A stretch of 64,000 nucleotides of DNA from Vagococcus entomophilus (GCF_003987595.1 NZ_NGJZ01000001.1:930001-994000); one strand, 5' to 3'. Shown: positions 18,561 through 29,935, counted from the first letter of the stretch. Numbers and translations: made by a program. Notes: a model not told the origin generated them from the letters alone.

Positions 18561-20182
18561 GTTCTGCTCTCCTCTTGTAAAGGTAATTCAATGTAAAAGG
18601 TGGTGCCTTCTTTTTCATTTGTCTTCACTTCGATAATCCCTTGACTGCGTGTTACTAAAGTCTGTATAAGGTGCAAGCCAACCCCTCTTTTTTCTCCTTT
18701 AGTCGAAAACCCTAACGTAAATATCGCCTCACGAATGCTTGAATCAATGCCGCATCCTGTATCTGAAACTTCAATAATGATAATTGATCCTTCTTCTTCG
18801 TATTGAACAAGTAATGAAATTTCTTTCAACTTCGTATTAGCGACTGCTTCTTTGGCATTATCTAGCAAGTTGCCCAAGATTTGAATGATTTTATGAATAC
18901 TGTCTGGTTCTTTTAGTACAGGTAATCTAGAAGTTTGATTGATTTCTAAATGGACTCCCTGCTCACTTGCTTCTTCTATCTTCCCAAGAAGAAACCCTGC
19001 AATTGCAGGCGTCCGGATTTTTTGTGTCATGAAGCCAATTTCAAAGTGGTAACGCTTCGTCCACTCTTGAATGAAGTGCTTTAACTCTTCGTATTTTTCA
19101 AGCTCAATTAACCCAGTGATCACATGTGTTTGATTCATAAACTCATGTGTCTGTGCACGCAATGAATCACTATATTGTGAGACACCACTGAGTTCATTGG
19201 CTAGCTTTTTCATCTCAGTTTGATCTTTAAAAGTAGCGACAGCACCATAAAGAACTTCCCCAACGTAAATTGGCGCGACACTTAAAATTACTTCAACCTC
19301 TTGAATAACTATGGATTGATTAGATAGCTCAGTATGGCTAGTTAAGACATCTGCAAATACTTGCTGATACATTGCAGTTGAAATTTTTTCTCCTGTTGTA
19401 AGTTGGTTTGTGAATGGGGAAAATGAGAACATCTCTTTCACTCGTCGATTGACTAATATGATTTCCTGATCAACTGTAATTGCAAGTAAGCCTTCACTGA
19501 CTTCATTTTCAACAATTTCCTTTTCCTTTAGCTTCGCAGCAATTTCTTGTGGCTCTAAACCAAACAACACTTTCTTAATGTGGTTGGCAATAAACGTAGC
19601 AGCAAGAATCCCTAATAACAATCCTAAAATAAGACCTGGTAGAATTCTTCTTTGTGCAAGCCCGACATCTTGGTTGATGCTTTTCATTGTGAGACCTACA
19701 CAAACCACTCCAATTACCTTTCCATCTTGCTTCACTGCTTTAAAGTACCGGTACCCTGCTCCTAATATACCCATTTCTTGAGAAAAATGATTTTGTTGAT
19801 TTAGAGCGTGTTGAATGTCCGATGGCTTAGAAAAAGGTTTTCCAATAGCAGTCTCTTGTGGGTGAGTCAAACGAATCAACTCAGGCGTAACAACAACTAC
19901 AAAGTCTACTCCGAGGGTTTGCCGAATCTCCTCAGCATAACCTTGAACGGCCTTTGAAGTCATTTGATCTTTTAAGGCATTTTTCACTATAGGATTTTGC
20001 GCAACAAGGTTGGCGATACTCAGTATTTTTTCCTTGGTATCTTGCCTCGTTTTTGCGACAACATTTTGCCGAATCATTCCCGCAGAAACAATCAATGAAA
20101 CCATCACAGTAAAAAAAACTAAAACCATTACAGTCGCTTTTAAAGGCAAGGAAGTTTTCTTCCCTCTATTTTTTTTTGCCAT
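18557..20182 (-). CDS. CitA/DcuS-type sensor histidine kinase
   Basis: 541-residue membrane kinase. Order: membrane helix at about 15-35, extracellular PASC-type sensor domain (about 45-175, with FVVVVTPELIRLTHPQETAIGKPF and GYRYFKAVKQDGKVIGVVCVGLTM), second helix at about 178-197, cytoplasmic PAS (about 215-330), SpoOB-type dimerisation helix with phospho-His346 in QTHEFMNQTH, and an ATPase domain with DNAKEAV (N box), VSDTGCGID (G1) and KGEKRGVGLHL (G2). The PASC domain and the cytoplasmic PAS are diagnostic for carboxylate sensors. Ligand unknown. Confidence 0.91.
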   Translation of the reverse strand: MAKKNRGKKTSLPLKATVMVLVFFTVMVSLIVSAGMIRQNVVAKTRQDTKEKILSIANLVAQNPIVKNALKDQMTSKAVQGYAEEIRQTLGVDFVVVVTPELIRLTHPQETAIGKPFSKPSDIQHALNQQNHFSQEMGILGAGYRYFKAVKQDGKVIGVVCVGLTMKSINQDVGLAQRRILPGLILGLLLGILAATFIANHIKKVLFGLEPQEIAAKLKEKEIVENEVSEGLLAITVDQEIILVNRRVKEMFSFSPFTNQLTTGEKISTAMYQQVFADVLTSHTELSNQSIVIQEVEVILSVAPIYVGEVLYGAVATFKDQTEMKKLANELSGVSQYSDSLRAQTHEFMNQTHVITGLIELEKYEELKHFIQEWTKRYHFEIGFMTQKIRTPAIAGFLLGKIEEASEQGVHLEINQTSRLPVLKEPDSIHKIIQILGNLLDNAKEAVANTKLKEISLLVQYEEEGSIIIIEVSDTGCGIDSSIREAIFTLGFSTKGEKRGVGLHLIQTLVTRSQGIIEVKTNEKEGTTFYIELPLQEESRT

Positions 20183-20256
20183 TTTTTTCCTCTTTAACTA
20201 TTATTCTTCGCTTTACTTAAATTATACCATTTTTTTGCTAGACATTCTCTTTCGCT

Positions 20257-20293
20257 AAAAAAAGACTAAGAAAATAGTGTCACTTTCCTAGTC
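20257..20293 (-). terminator. Terminator after the nitroreductase gene
   Basis: On the minus strand GACTAGGAAA pairs with TTTTCTTAGTC across about 9 bases, with seven T residues following. Confidence 0.75.
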
Positions 20294-20327
20294 AATTCTA
20301 ACTGTTTCATTGAATCATTACTTAATT

Positions 20328-21080
20328 TTATTTTTCAATTAGTTTTTGTTCTTTTATTTGTTGTAATAGTTGAGCTCGAACCGGATTTTGATGCTTCATT
20401 CCATTAGTTACTTGATTAGTAAAGCTATCTACTCGACGATTGGCTGCTCTTAAATCATAGTATGTGGTCACTTCTTTATCATAATCTTTTAGCGTTTGAA
20501 CAAGATTTTCTCTAACTGGGTATTCATTCTCACTATAAACAAATTCTTTAGGCAAACGTGGCTTCAACTGAGGTTCTTGGTTAGGGTAGCCAATCGCAAT
20601 GCCCAAAACAGGAAATGTATATTTTGGCAACTTCAATAGTTCAATTAAACGAGGGGCATCATTTAATAAGCTCCCTAAGAATACTGTACCCAATGCTAAA
20701 CTTTCAGCCGCGACAACAATATTTTGTGCAGCAAGAATCGCATCTGCATAACCCGCCATGAATCGATCCATATTGGAAACGACACTAGCATCTACGCCAT
20801 TTTCACTTGCAATTTGTTGATTACGACTTTGATCGACAATCATCACAAATACATGTGAGGCTTGTGCTACATAAGGCTGTTTGGCAATTTCTGCAAGAGT
20901 TGCTTTTTTTTCTTCATCTGTCACCCCTATGATCGAGTACGCTTGCATAAAACTAGAAGTTGCAGTATGTTGGGCAACTTTAATTAATGTATCTACTTCA
21001 TCTGAACTAAGTTTTTTATCCGTAAAACTGCGGATGCTTTTATGATTTAGTTGTTGTTTGATCGTTTCATTTTCAATCAT
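20328..21080 (-). CDS. NAD(P)H nitroreductase, NfrA/NfsA-like
   Basis: FMN-dependent reductase of 250 residues; homologues reduce nitroaromatics, quinones or free flavin. Seen: KSIRSFTDKKLSSDEVDTLI (FMN-phosphate loop with the R-S-x-R-x-type pattern), SSFMQAYSIIGV, the AAQNIVVAAESLALGTVFLGS helix, FPVLGIAIGYP and the late YYDLRAANRRVDSFTNQV segment that marks the NfrA/NfsA group of about 245-250 residues. It is a single gene with its own terminator. The physiological substrate is unclear. Confidence 0.88.
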   Translation of the reverse strand: MIENETIKQQLNHKSIRSFTDKKLSSDEVDTLIKVAQHTATSSFMQAYSIIGVTDEEKKATLAEIAKQPYVAQASHVFVMIVDQSRNQQIASENGVDASVVSNMDRFMAGYADAILAAQNIVVAAESLALGTVFLGSLLNDAPRLIELLKLPKYTFPVLGIAIGYPNQEPQLKPRLPKEFVYSENEYPVRENLVQTLKDYDKEVTTYYDLRAANRRVDSFTNQVTNGMKHQNPVRAQLLQQIKEQKLIEK

Positions 21081-21152
21081 GTTATTCTCTCCTCAACTTC
21101 GTAATTACTAATTATCATACACTTTTTTGCTTTTTTTTACAAAATAATTGTT

Positions 21153-22595
21153 TTAATTACTGAAGGACCTTTTTTGACGTTGCTTGCTCAATAAAAAGGT
21201 CAAAACAAAGCCGAGGATGAAGGCAACAACTGTTGCAACCAATGCTCCAATAAATCCAGTGTCTATACCTTGAGAAGGAGATAAATAACTAGGGAAAGCA
21301 AAAATACCAAGACCTCCTGATGAATAGGCTGCCGTTTTACAATACCCCAGTATCCCTCCTGCAACTGAACCAGCTACACAACTTGCATAAAATGGGTATT
21401 TAAGTGGCAAAGTCACTCCGTAAATTGCAGGTTCGGTGATTCCAAATATTCCTGAAATAAAAGCCGGGATGCTCAACGTTTTGGCTTTTTTATCTTTGGT
21501 TAAACAATAGACCGCCAAAACTGCTCCAATCTGAGCGAATGAACAGCCTAAACCTAAACTGATGACATTGTCAAAACCTTGTGTTCCTAAATTTAGTAAC
21601 TTAATTGGGATTAACCCCCAATGCAAACCAAACATGACAAATATTTGCCAAAAGCCCCCCATAAACATCCCAGTTATAATTGGACTGAAATTGTATAAAG
21701 AGCTAGTAAGAGCGCCAAGAAAATCTCCCGCCCAGGTTGATATTGGACCAATCACTAAAAAAGTCAACGGAACCATCACGAGAAGGGAAAAGAAAGGAAC
21801 TAAAAACATTTTCACCACATCGGGAATTATCTTTTGAAAAAATACTTCTACCTTAGCACTCACATAAGCTGAAAGAATAATTGGAATCACAGAAGACGCA
21901 TAACTCATCATAATCACAGGGATTCCAAAGAATGTAATCCGGATGGGGGCTTCAATCACACTACCTTTAAACAACGTGTACAAGACCGGAAATTGCTCAT
22001 TATTGGCGACAGCAAGTGGTGCGAGCCCAGTAATTGCTGGATACACCATTGCAGCAGCAATCGCCATTACAATAAAGATATTTGCTTTAAATTTTTTAGC
22101 AGCATTATACCCTAAAAATATTGGCAGCGATTGGAATAAGGCATCTCCAGTTGCCATCAGGATAATCAAAGTCCCAGAGTTTTGTTCTACCACATGAAAA
22201 GTAGTAAGTACAGCGACCAATCCCTTTATCATACCAGAAGCCGCTAACACACCTAGTGTCGGAGTAAATATTGAAGAAATCAAATCGATAAAACGATTAA
22301 ATAAGCTATTTTTTTCTGTTGCCTCTTGCGCTGAATCTTTTTCTCGGTTTACATCAGTTAATTTTGCAAGTGCCTCGTATATTTTGGCAACTTGAGTTCC
22401 CACTACAACTTGATATTGACCACCACTTTGAATAACTGTTACCACGCCGTCGATGCCTTTAATTATATCCGTTTGCGCAAGCTTTTCATCATAGAGATGA
22501 AAACGCAGACGAGTCATACAATGTACCACGCTTTTAATATTTTTACTTCCACCAACCCCACTTAAAATATCCTGTGCACACTGCTGTTCATTCAT
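21153..22595 (-). CDS. Beta-glucoside-type PTS permease IIBC without IIA
   Basis: 480-residue paralogue of the 647-residue permease at 13417-15360. IIB domain at about 1-90 with phospho-Cys in VHCMTRLRF, then the IIC channel with SGMIKGLVAVLT, FFGIPVIMMSYASSVIPIILS and GITEPAIYGVTLPLKYPF. It ends as FLLSKQRQKRSFSN with no IIA domain, so it must borrow IIA, possibly from BglP or the glucose system. AAGGAGG lies ahead of the ATG. It starts only 21 bases after the phosphatase gene, implying cotranscription. No glycosidase is adjacent, so its sugar is uncertain. Confidence 0.9.
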   Translation of the reverse strand: MNEQQCAQDILSGVGGSKNIKSVVHCMTRLRFHLYDEKLAQTDIIKGIDGVVTVIQSGGQYQVVVGTQVAKIYEALAKLTDVNREKDSAQEATEKNSLFNRFIDLISSIFTPTLGVLAASGMIKGLVAVLTTFHVVEQNSGTLIILMATGDALFQSLPIFLGYNAAKKFKANIFIVMAIAAAMVYPAITGLAPLAVANNEQFPVLYTLFKGSVIEAPIRITFFGIPVIMMSYASSVIPIILSAYVSAKVEVFFQKIIPDVVKMFLVPFFSLLVMVPLTFLVIGPISTWAGDFLGALTSSLYNFSPIITGMFMGGFWQIFVMFGLHWGLIPIKLLNLGTQGFDNVISLGLGCSFAQIGAVLAVYCLTKDKKAKTLSIPAFISGIFGITEPAIYGVTLPLKYPFYASCVAGSVAGGILGYCKTAAYSSGGLGIFAFPSYLSPSQGIDTGFIGALVATVVAFILGFVLTFLLSKQRQKRSFSN

Positions 22596-22616
22596 CTTTC
22601 ATACCTCCTTAGTTCT

Positions 22617-23447
22617 TTATTTTAATTTTTCACCTTTTTTTATAAAAGATAAGTCATTCACACTTTCAACTTGACACTTTCCTCTTTCTACTTTAACCAT
22701 AGAAACACTTGCATTCTTTAGACCAGTATCTGGCAATCGTACATCAGGAGCAATTTTATGCAAGATAGTGGCAATGGACATACCATGAGAGACAATCAAG
22801 ATATTTTTTTGCTTGTTTTTCTGTGCTTGTTTGACAATTTTTGTCAGCACTTTTTCGAGTCGACTTTCCACTTTTTCAAAGGTTTCTGCAGGAAAGGTCT
22901 GATCTTTCTTCTCGTTTTCTTGATCAAGTTCTGCCAGTGAATTTGACAACAACTGAATTGTTGAAATAAGACTATCCTGCCCCTTTTTCTCTTTAAGCTC
23001 TTCTAGTGTCATTTTTCTATTTTCGGCAGCAATGAGCCACATCTCTTCGTTCATCATTCCTTCATATGTGCCAAAATTGAACTCTCTCAAGCGGGCGTCT
23101 TGTTGCAATTTTTTAATTAAAGCTTTCTGATTTGCGTTTTTCAGTAGTCGTTTGGTGGTTTCAATTGCTCTGCCACTGTCACTTGAATAAACGGCATCAA
23201 ATTTTACTTTAGTTAGCCCTCTCCCTAAACTTTTTGCTACTTCAACACCACTTGGAGTTAGTGGTGCGTCAATCCACCCTTGAGCGCGATCACTTGTGTT
23301 GAGCATGGTCTTACCATGACGAACAAAATAAAGGGTACAGCTGGGTGTCTTTTTTCGTTCCTCCTTACTTTTAGAAGCCTCTGCTACTTGCCCTATCCCT
23401 AGACAATATATCAAGCTCAACATAACAATACAGATTAATTTTTTCAA
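22617..23447 (-). CDS. Exported histidine-phosphatase (phosphoglycerate mutase-like) protein
   Basis: 276-residue histidine-phosphatase-superfamily protein with a signal peptide (KKLICIVMLSLIYCLGIGQVAEA). Catalytic marks: LYFVRHGKTMLN (phospho-His in RHG), SSDSGRAIET, REFNFGTYEG (catalytic acid region) and the second histidine in IVSHGMS. Export argues against glycolytic phosphoglycerate mutase and for an extracellular phosphatase. The start is a TTG at 23447: AAAGGAGG lies 7 bases upstream and the signal peptide then begins cleanly. First gene of a two-gene unit with the IIBC permease; a cre-like palindrome sits upstream. Confidence 0.85.
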   Translation of the reverse strand: MKKLICIVMLSLIYCLGIGQVAEASKSKEERKKTPSCTLYFVRHGKTMLNTSDRAQGWIDAPLTPSGVEVAKSLGRGLTKVKFDAVYSSDSGRAIETTKRLLKNANQKALIKKLQQDARLREFNFGTYEGMMNEEMWLIAAENRKMTLEELKEKKGQDSLISTIQLLSNSLAELDQENEKKDQTFPAETFEKVESRLEKVLTKIVKQAQKNKQKNILIVSHGMSIATILHKIAPDVRLPDTGLKNASVSMVKVERGKCQVESVNDLSFIKKGEKLK

Positions 23448-23504
23448 TTTCTTTCCTCCTTTTTCATATAAACACCTTTTATTATAAATCACAACCTGGT
23501 TAAA

Positions 23505-23518
23505 AGAAAGCGTTTTCT
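23505..23518. promoter_or_regulatory. cre-like palindrome upstream of the phosphatase-PTS unit
   Basis: AGAAAGCGTTTTCT matches the core of TGAAARCGYTTTCA; only the outermost pair differs. It is about 60 bases upstream of the TTG start, suitable for CcpA control. Confidence 0.55.
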
Positions 23519-23530
23519 TTAAAACTGATT

Positions 23531-23574
23531 AAAAAGGCATGTAACACAAGGCATTATTTGCCTGTATTACATGC
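23531..23574 (-). terminator. Terminator at the end of the dnaK operon
   Basis: GCATGTAA and TTACATGC close a long stem that contains an inner AGGCA/TGCCT hairpin; on the minus strand it ends in CTTTTT. It follows dnaJ. Confidence 0.8.
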
Positions 23575-23604
23575 TCATCATTACACGTCCAAAATGACGC
23601 TATT

Positions 23605-24777
23605 TTATTTCTTTTTCTTTTTACTTGAACTATTAAAAGCATCTTTTACTTTATCAAAAAATCCTTCTTCTTGCTCATCTACTCTATCGCCACCAGCTTT
23701 TGCAAATTGTCTTAGCGCTTGCTTTTGCTCTTCGTTCAAGCTTTTCGGTGTAACAACTTTCACAGTTACACGTTGGTCACCATTCGAAGAACCGTTCAGC
23801 CTTGGTGCACCCTTGCCACGCAAACGGAAAACAGTGCCTGTCTGCGTACCAGCAGGAATACGCAATTTCACTTTTCCATGAACAGTCGGAACAGATACTT
23901 CATCCCCCAAAGCTGCTTGCGCAAAATTAATAGGTAATTCATAGAAAATTTCCGCACCTTCACGTTCAAAAGTCTTGCTAGGTTCAACGTGGAAAACAAC
24001 ATATAAATCTCCATGTGGACCACCATTTGTTCCAGCTTCTCCTTGTCCAGAAAGACGCATCTGTTGACCGTCTTCCACACCAGCAGGAACAGTTACTTTG
24101 ACTGAATGTGCTGTTTTCTTGCGCCCAGTTCCATGACAATCAGAACAAGGATCTTCAATAATTTTTCCAGTTCCGTGACAATCTGGACAAGGCTGTTGGC
24201 TCATCACACGGCCAAGTGGCGTTTGTCTTTGAACATTAATCGTTCCAGTTCCACTACATTTTGTACAAGTCTTTGCGTGTGTTCCTTTTTTAGCTCCACT
24301 ACCGTCACACGTTGAGCAAGCATCTTCACGATTGTAACGTACTGTTTTTTCTGTACCAAAAACGGCTTCTTCGAATTTCAAATTTAGATTATACTGTAAA
24401 TTATTTCCTTGTCTAGGAGCGTTTGGATTGTTCGAACGTCCACCGCCACCAAAAAATGACTCAAAGATATCTTCAAATCCGCCAAAGCCACCAGCTCCAC
24501 CGAAGCCCTCAAAACCGCCAGCTCCACCGCCAAAACCACCAGCTCCAAAATTAGGATCTGTACTAGCATGACCATATTGATCATATGCTGCACGACGTTG
24601 CGCATCGCTTAGAACCTCGTATGCTTCTGATATTTCCTTGAATTTTGCTTCCGCATCAGGCTCTTTATTGATATCCGGATGATATTTTTTCGATAATTGA
24701 CGGTATGCTTTTTTTAGCTCGGCATCCGTTGCGTTTTTGGATACACCCAAAACTTCATAATAATCTTTCTTCGCCAT
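23605..24777 (-). CDS. dnaJ: Chaperone DnaJ (Hsp40)
   Basis: Co-chaperone that delivers substrates to DnaK and stimulates its ATPase. 390 residues: J domain at 1-70 with the HPD motif in KYHPDINKE, Gly/Phe-rich linker at about 75-120, zinc-finger region with four C-x-x-C-x-G-x-G repeats ([32 protein letters not shown]), and the C-terminal substrate domain ([20 protein letters not shown]). The lysine-rich end SSSKKKKK is mildly unusual. Last gene of hrcA-grpE-dnaK-dnaJ, separated from dnaK by about 170 bases containing a hairpin. Confidence 0.97.
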   Translation of the reverse strand: MAKKDYYEVLGVSKNATDAELKKAYRQLSKKYHPDINKEPDAEAKFKEISEAYEVLSDAQRRAAYDQYGHASTDPNFGAGGFGGGAGGFEGFGGAGGFGGFEDIFESFFGGGGRSNNPNAPRQGNNLQYNLNLKFEEAVFGTEKTVRYNREDACSTCDGSGAKKGTHAKTCTKCSGTGTINVQRQTPLGRVMSQQPCPDCHGTGKIIEDPCSDCHGTGRKKTAHSVKVTVPAGVEDGQQMRLSGQGEAGTNGGPHGDLYVVFHVEPSKTFEREGAEIFYELPINFAQAALGDEVSVPTVHGKVKLRIPAGTQTGTVFRLRGKGAPRLNGSSNGDQRVTVKVVTPKSLNEEQKQALRQFAKAGGDRVDEQEEGFFDKVKDAFNSSSKKKKK

Positions 24778-24896
24778 GGGTTTCCCTCCATCTCATTGTT
24801 TCATTCTTTACGTTTATCTCATAAATCATATCATATTCTTTCTATGAACTAAATATATTTCTTTAGTTGGACGCATATATTTAGGCTTACATCAAG

Positions 24897-24927
24897 GAAA
24901 AAGCCAAAAGCACAATGCTCTTGGCTC
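24897..24927 (-). terminator. Hairpin in the dnaK-dnaJ gap
   Basis: On the minus strand AGCCAAGAGC pairs with GCTTTTGGCT, followed by TTTTTCC. A partial terminator here would lower dnaJ relative to dnaK; dnaJ might also have its own promoter. Confidence 0.65.
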
Positions 24928-24947
24928 TTCTTTTAAAATGCTAGACT

Positions 24948-26831
<1,884 letters not shown>

Positions 26832-26837
26832 TTATAT

Positions 26838-27395
26838 TTACTGCGCCACAACCACCATCGTTGGTCGTAACACACGGTCATGCAATTTATACCCCTTTTG
26901 CAACACTTGAATAATTTCTTCTGATTTTTGGTCATCCGTTGCAGGTAGCGATTGAACTGCTTGATGAAGATTCGGATCAAAAGTTTCTCCAAGAGACGGG
27001 ATTTCTTCGATTCCTGCTTGTTTTAACGCATGGTTTAGACTTTCAAGAACCATTTCAATTCCTTTTTTAAGACTTGAGCCTTGATCATCTGTGACCTCCG
27101 TTTGAAGAGCTCTTTCTAAGTTGTCAATAGCCGGCAACAATTCTTTTGCCAAATCTTGTGCGCGGTACTTAGCCGCATCTTCACGCTCTTTTTGAAAACG
27201 GCTACGCATATTTGCAATCTCTGCTTGGGCTCTTAAAAACTTATCTTCTGCCTCTTCTAATTTTTCATTTAGAAGTTCTAGTTCACTTGGTTCATTTTCC
27301 TTTGGTTCTTCTTGCTCTGTCGATTCAACTTTTTCTTCCAAAACTTCTTCGGTTGTTTCCTCTGAAGCTTTTTCTTGCATCTTTTCTTTTTTCAC
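26838..27395 (-). CDS. grpE: Nucleotide exchange factor GrpE
   Basis: Releases ADP from DnaK. 185 residues: acidic, disordered N-terminus rich in Glu (about 1-45), a long coiled-coil helix (LELLNEKLEEAEDKFLRAQAEIANMRSRFQKE) and the C-terminal beta domain with GIEEIPSLGETFDPNLHQAV and VLQKGYKLHDRVLRPTMVVVAQ. The start is GTG at 27395 with AAGGAAG upstream. Between hrcA and dnaK in the standard order. Confidence 0.96.
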   Translation of the reverse strand: MKKEKMQEKASEETTEEVLEEKVESTEQEEPKENEPSELELLNEKLEEAEDKFLRAQAEIANMRSRFQKEREDAAKYRAQDLAKELLPAIDNLERALQTEVTDDQGSSLKKGIEMVLESLNHALKQAGIEEIPSLGETFDPNLHQAVQSLPATDDQKSEEIIQVLQKGYKLHDRVLRPTMVVVAQ

Positions 27396-27435
27396 TTATC
27401 TTCTTCCTTTCTCATCTGGTAAAAACGATTCTCTT

Positions 27436-28473
27436 TTAAAAAGAGTCTAATGAACGATAGTAATCATCTAGCTGTGTAGAAAGCTCCAAACGAAATGCAT
27501 CTACCAAACCAACGATTTTACTGTAGGACATATTTGCTGGACCTAATAGCGCAATCGTCCCTTTGCCATGATCTGTCACGGTATAAGTCGCTGTAATCAA
27601 GCTCATGTTATGTAATAAATCATTTCCAAGCTCTGTGCCTATCCGTACATTTAATTCATGGCTAGCTGTGCCAATTAAGCTTTGAAGAGAATCTTTATTG
27701 TTGATAACAGAGTAAACAGATTTAAATTCATTTAAATTGTTTAACACATCGAAATCTAATAAATTCATCTCTCCACTTACAAAAACCCGATCTTCAAATG
27801 CCTTACCAAAAGCGTGATCAAATAACTCCATGATCCCACTTGGTGTTTGAAAGTATTTGTGTAAAATCATCGGAATCTCTGTTCTCAACTTGTGATACAC
27901 ACTCACAAGCGGTTGTCCAACTAACTTGTCATTAATTAGACGAATCATTTTTTCCATATCTTCACTAGAAATTGATTGAGGAATAGAGAAAACTTGACTT
28001 TCTACATTGCCTTTATCAGTCACAATAATTGCAATAACTTGATGGTCATTCAGCGGAACCATCCGAAAGCCTGTGAGGCGCCTTTCTTTTACCTCTGGAC
28101 CTAATGAAAAAGCCGTATAGCTGGTCAGCTCTGATAAAATATTCGCGGACTGCTCAATGATGTCATTGATTGCATGAAATTCTTTTCCAAACGATTGCCT
28201 TATCATCACTCTTTCATTAGGACTTACAGTTACTGGTTTTAGTAAGTGGTCTACATAAAATCTATAGCCTTTCATCGAAGGAACTCTTCCAGAAGAAGAA
28301 TGCGTTTTTTGCAGTAATCCATGTTCTTCAAGCGTCATCATATCATTACGAATCGTTGCAGAACTTGCTTTGATACCTGCATTCATCAATGTCTTGGAAC
28401 CTACTGGGATACCAGTATCCGTATAAAGCTGAATGATGAGGGATAAAACACTTAGTTGTCTTTGCGTTAACAT
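27436..28473 (-). CDS. hrcA: Heat-shock repressor HrcA
   Basis: Repressor that binds CIRCE elements and is kept active by GroE. 345 residues with N-terminal winged helix (LTQRQLSVLSLIIQLYTDTGIPVGSKTLMNAGIKASSATIRNDM), the GAF-like middle domain and the C-terminal ALLGPANMSYSKIVGLVDAFRLEL motif. First gene of the operon; two CIRCE elements lie directly upstream at 28489 and 28558, giving autoregulation. Confidence 0.97.
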   Translation of the reverse strand: MLTQRQLSVLSLIIQLYTDTGIPVGSKTLMNAGIKASSATIRNDMMTLEEHGLLQKTHSSSGRVPSMKGYRFYVDHLLKPVTVSPNERVMIRQSFGKEFHAINDIIEQSANILSELTSYTAFSLGPEVKERRLTGFRMVPLNDHQVIAIIVTDKGNVESQVFSIPQSISSEDMEKMIRLINDKLVGQPLVSVYHKLRTEIPMILHKYFQTPSGIMELFDHAFGKAFEDRVFVSGEMNLLDFDVLNNLNEFKSVYSVINNKDSLQSLIGTASHELNVRIGTELGNDLLHNMSLITATYTVTDHGKGTIALLGPANMSYSKIVGLVDAFRLELSTQLDDYYRSLDSF

Positions 28474-28488
28474 GTACTCACCTCATTT

Positions 28489-28515
28489 TTAGCACTCATA
28501 TTATTCAAGTGCTAA
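28489..28515. promoter_or_regulatory. CIRCE element, one mismatch
   Basis: TTAGCACTC-N9-AAGTGCTAA. The right arm differs from GAGTGCTAA in its first base. It lies 15 bases upstream of hrcA, in the leader. Confidence 0.9.
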
Positions 28516-28557
28516 TACAATTATTACTATATCAGCTATAAAAAAAATTGTCAACAA

Positions 28558-28584
28558 TTAGCACTCATTTTTATTGAGTGCTAA
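28558..28584. promoter_or_regulatory. CIRCE element, perfect
   Basis: TTAGCACTC-N9-GAGTGCTAA, an exact match to the HrcA operator, about 85 bases upstream of hrcA and 42 bases from the first CIRCE element. Confidence 0.95.
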
Positions 28585-28640
28585 CATAGTTTTTTTTAAA
28601 GCTTGAAGAAATCCTTGATGTAGGTCTCTTCAAGCTCTTT

Positions 28641-29924
28641 CTAACTATTTTTACTTTTTCTTAACTCCGCTAAAAGTGTTTCAGCCAGCGCTTGATTCAT
28701 TTGTTTGGCTTGATTCATTTGTTTTACAAGTATAGGGACCTCTACTTCAGTCGCACCTACAGCCGCTGCAAGCGTTTTGGCATGTAAAGACATGTGTCCT
28801 TTTTGAATTCCTTCAGAGACAAGTGCTCTCAGTGCCGCTAAGTTTTGAGCAAGTCCCACACAAACCATGACTTTAGCCAAAGAAATAGCCTCTTTACTAC
28901 GACTTATCGTTTGGGCAAAGGTAACTTGTGGCAGTATGCTTGTTGCTCCCCCAACTGTAGCAACTGGTAAAGGGAGGGTTAGCTCCCCGATTAAGTCCCC
29001 TGCCTCATCCATCGTCCATTTTGTTAAGGAAGCATACTTGCCCCCACGACTCGCATATGCATGGCATCCCGCTTCAATCGCCCGAACATCATTACCTGTA
29101 GCTAGCGCAACAGCATCAATCCCGTTCATAATGCCTTTATTATGTGTCGTGGCACGGTAAATATCTAAGTTGGCATAGTTCGTTGCTTCGACAATTTTTT
29201 GAGCAACTACTTTTCCATCAAAATTCGAGCCACGTGCTAAATCACGTGCTTTTACTTTGCATCTAGCCTGGACTAATGAATGATCTGCGTAATTACTTAA
29301 AATCTTCATCAAAATTTCTTCAGGAAACTTTTGATTGAGATAACTCGCCATGCCTTCTAAGATTGAATTTACGATATTGGCCCCCATCGCATCTTTGACA
29401 TCTACCAACACTTCAATGGTAACAAATGCTTCCCCTGCTTCATTTTCAACTTGTTTAAAGTAAACTTCTTGTACGCCACCACCACGTTTGACAATAGAAG
29501 GATAGCTTTTTGCAGCGACGGAAAAAAGAGTCGTCTTTTCTTTGGCTAATTGTGCTATTAATTGTGACGCATTTTTGATTGCTCTGAAAACAATTTGGCC
29601 AATCATCACGCGTTCACTACTCTTTGTCTGAAAACCACCTGAGTTTTGAATCAACTTTGCACCATAGCTGGACGCAGCAATCACAGAGGGCTCCTCGGTT
29701 GCCATTGGAACTAGCCTTTGCTCACCATCAATCACAAAGTTAAAAGCTAAACCCAGTGGCAAGTGAATTTGACTGACTTGATTTTCAATTAAATGATCTG
29801 CAAACTCATCACTAAGAGGCGCGTTCTCTTTTAACAACTGATATTCTTCGACTGTAATCAATGCTTGCTCTAGTAAAAAGTCAAGGCGTTCTTTTCTAGT
29901 CTTTTCATAAAATTTTTTTGTCAT
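28641..29924 (-). CDS. mvaA: Hydroxymethylglutaryl-CoA reductase, class II
   Basis: Reduces HMG-CoA to mevalonate with NAD(P)H, the committed step of the mevalonate isoprenoid pathway. 427 residues with VPMATEEPSVIAA (catalytic Glu), LVDVKDAMGANIVN (catalytic Lys), HNKGIMNGIDAVALATGNDVRA (catalytic Asp) and VGLAQNLAALRALVSEGIQKGHMSLHA (C-terminal catalytic His). Its whole length aligns with the C-terminal half of enterococcal MvaE, including the linker-like start FYEKTRKERLDFLLEQ. It is a separate gene here: it begins 11 bases after the thiolase stop, in another frame, with GGGAGGAAG as its own ribosome binding site. Confidence 0.95.
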   Translation of the reverse strand: MTKKFYEKTRKERLDFLLEQALITVEEYQLLKENAPLSDEFADHLIENQVSQIHLPLGLAFNFVIDGEQRLVPMATEEPSVIAASSYGAKLIQNSGGFQTKSSERVMIGQIVFRAIKNASQLIAQLAKEKTTLFSVAAKSYPSIVKRGGGVQEVYFKQVENEAGEAFVTIEVLVDVKDAMGANIVNSILEGMASYLNQKFPEEILMKILSNYADHSLVQARCKVKARDLARGSNFDGKVVAQKIVEATNYANLDIYRATTHNKGIMNGIDAVALATGNDVRAIEAGCHAYASRGGKYASLTKWTMDEAGDLIGELTLPLPVATVGGATSILPQVTFAQTISRSKEAISLAKVMVCVGLAQNLAALRALVSEGIQKGHMSLHAKTLAAAVGATEVEVPILVKQMNQAKQMNQALAETLLAELRKSKNS

Positions 29925-29935
29925 GCTCTTCCTCC

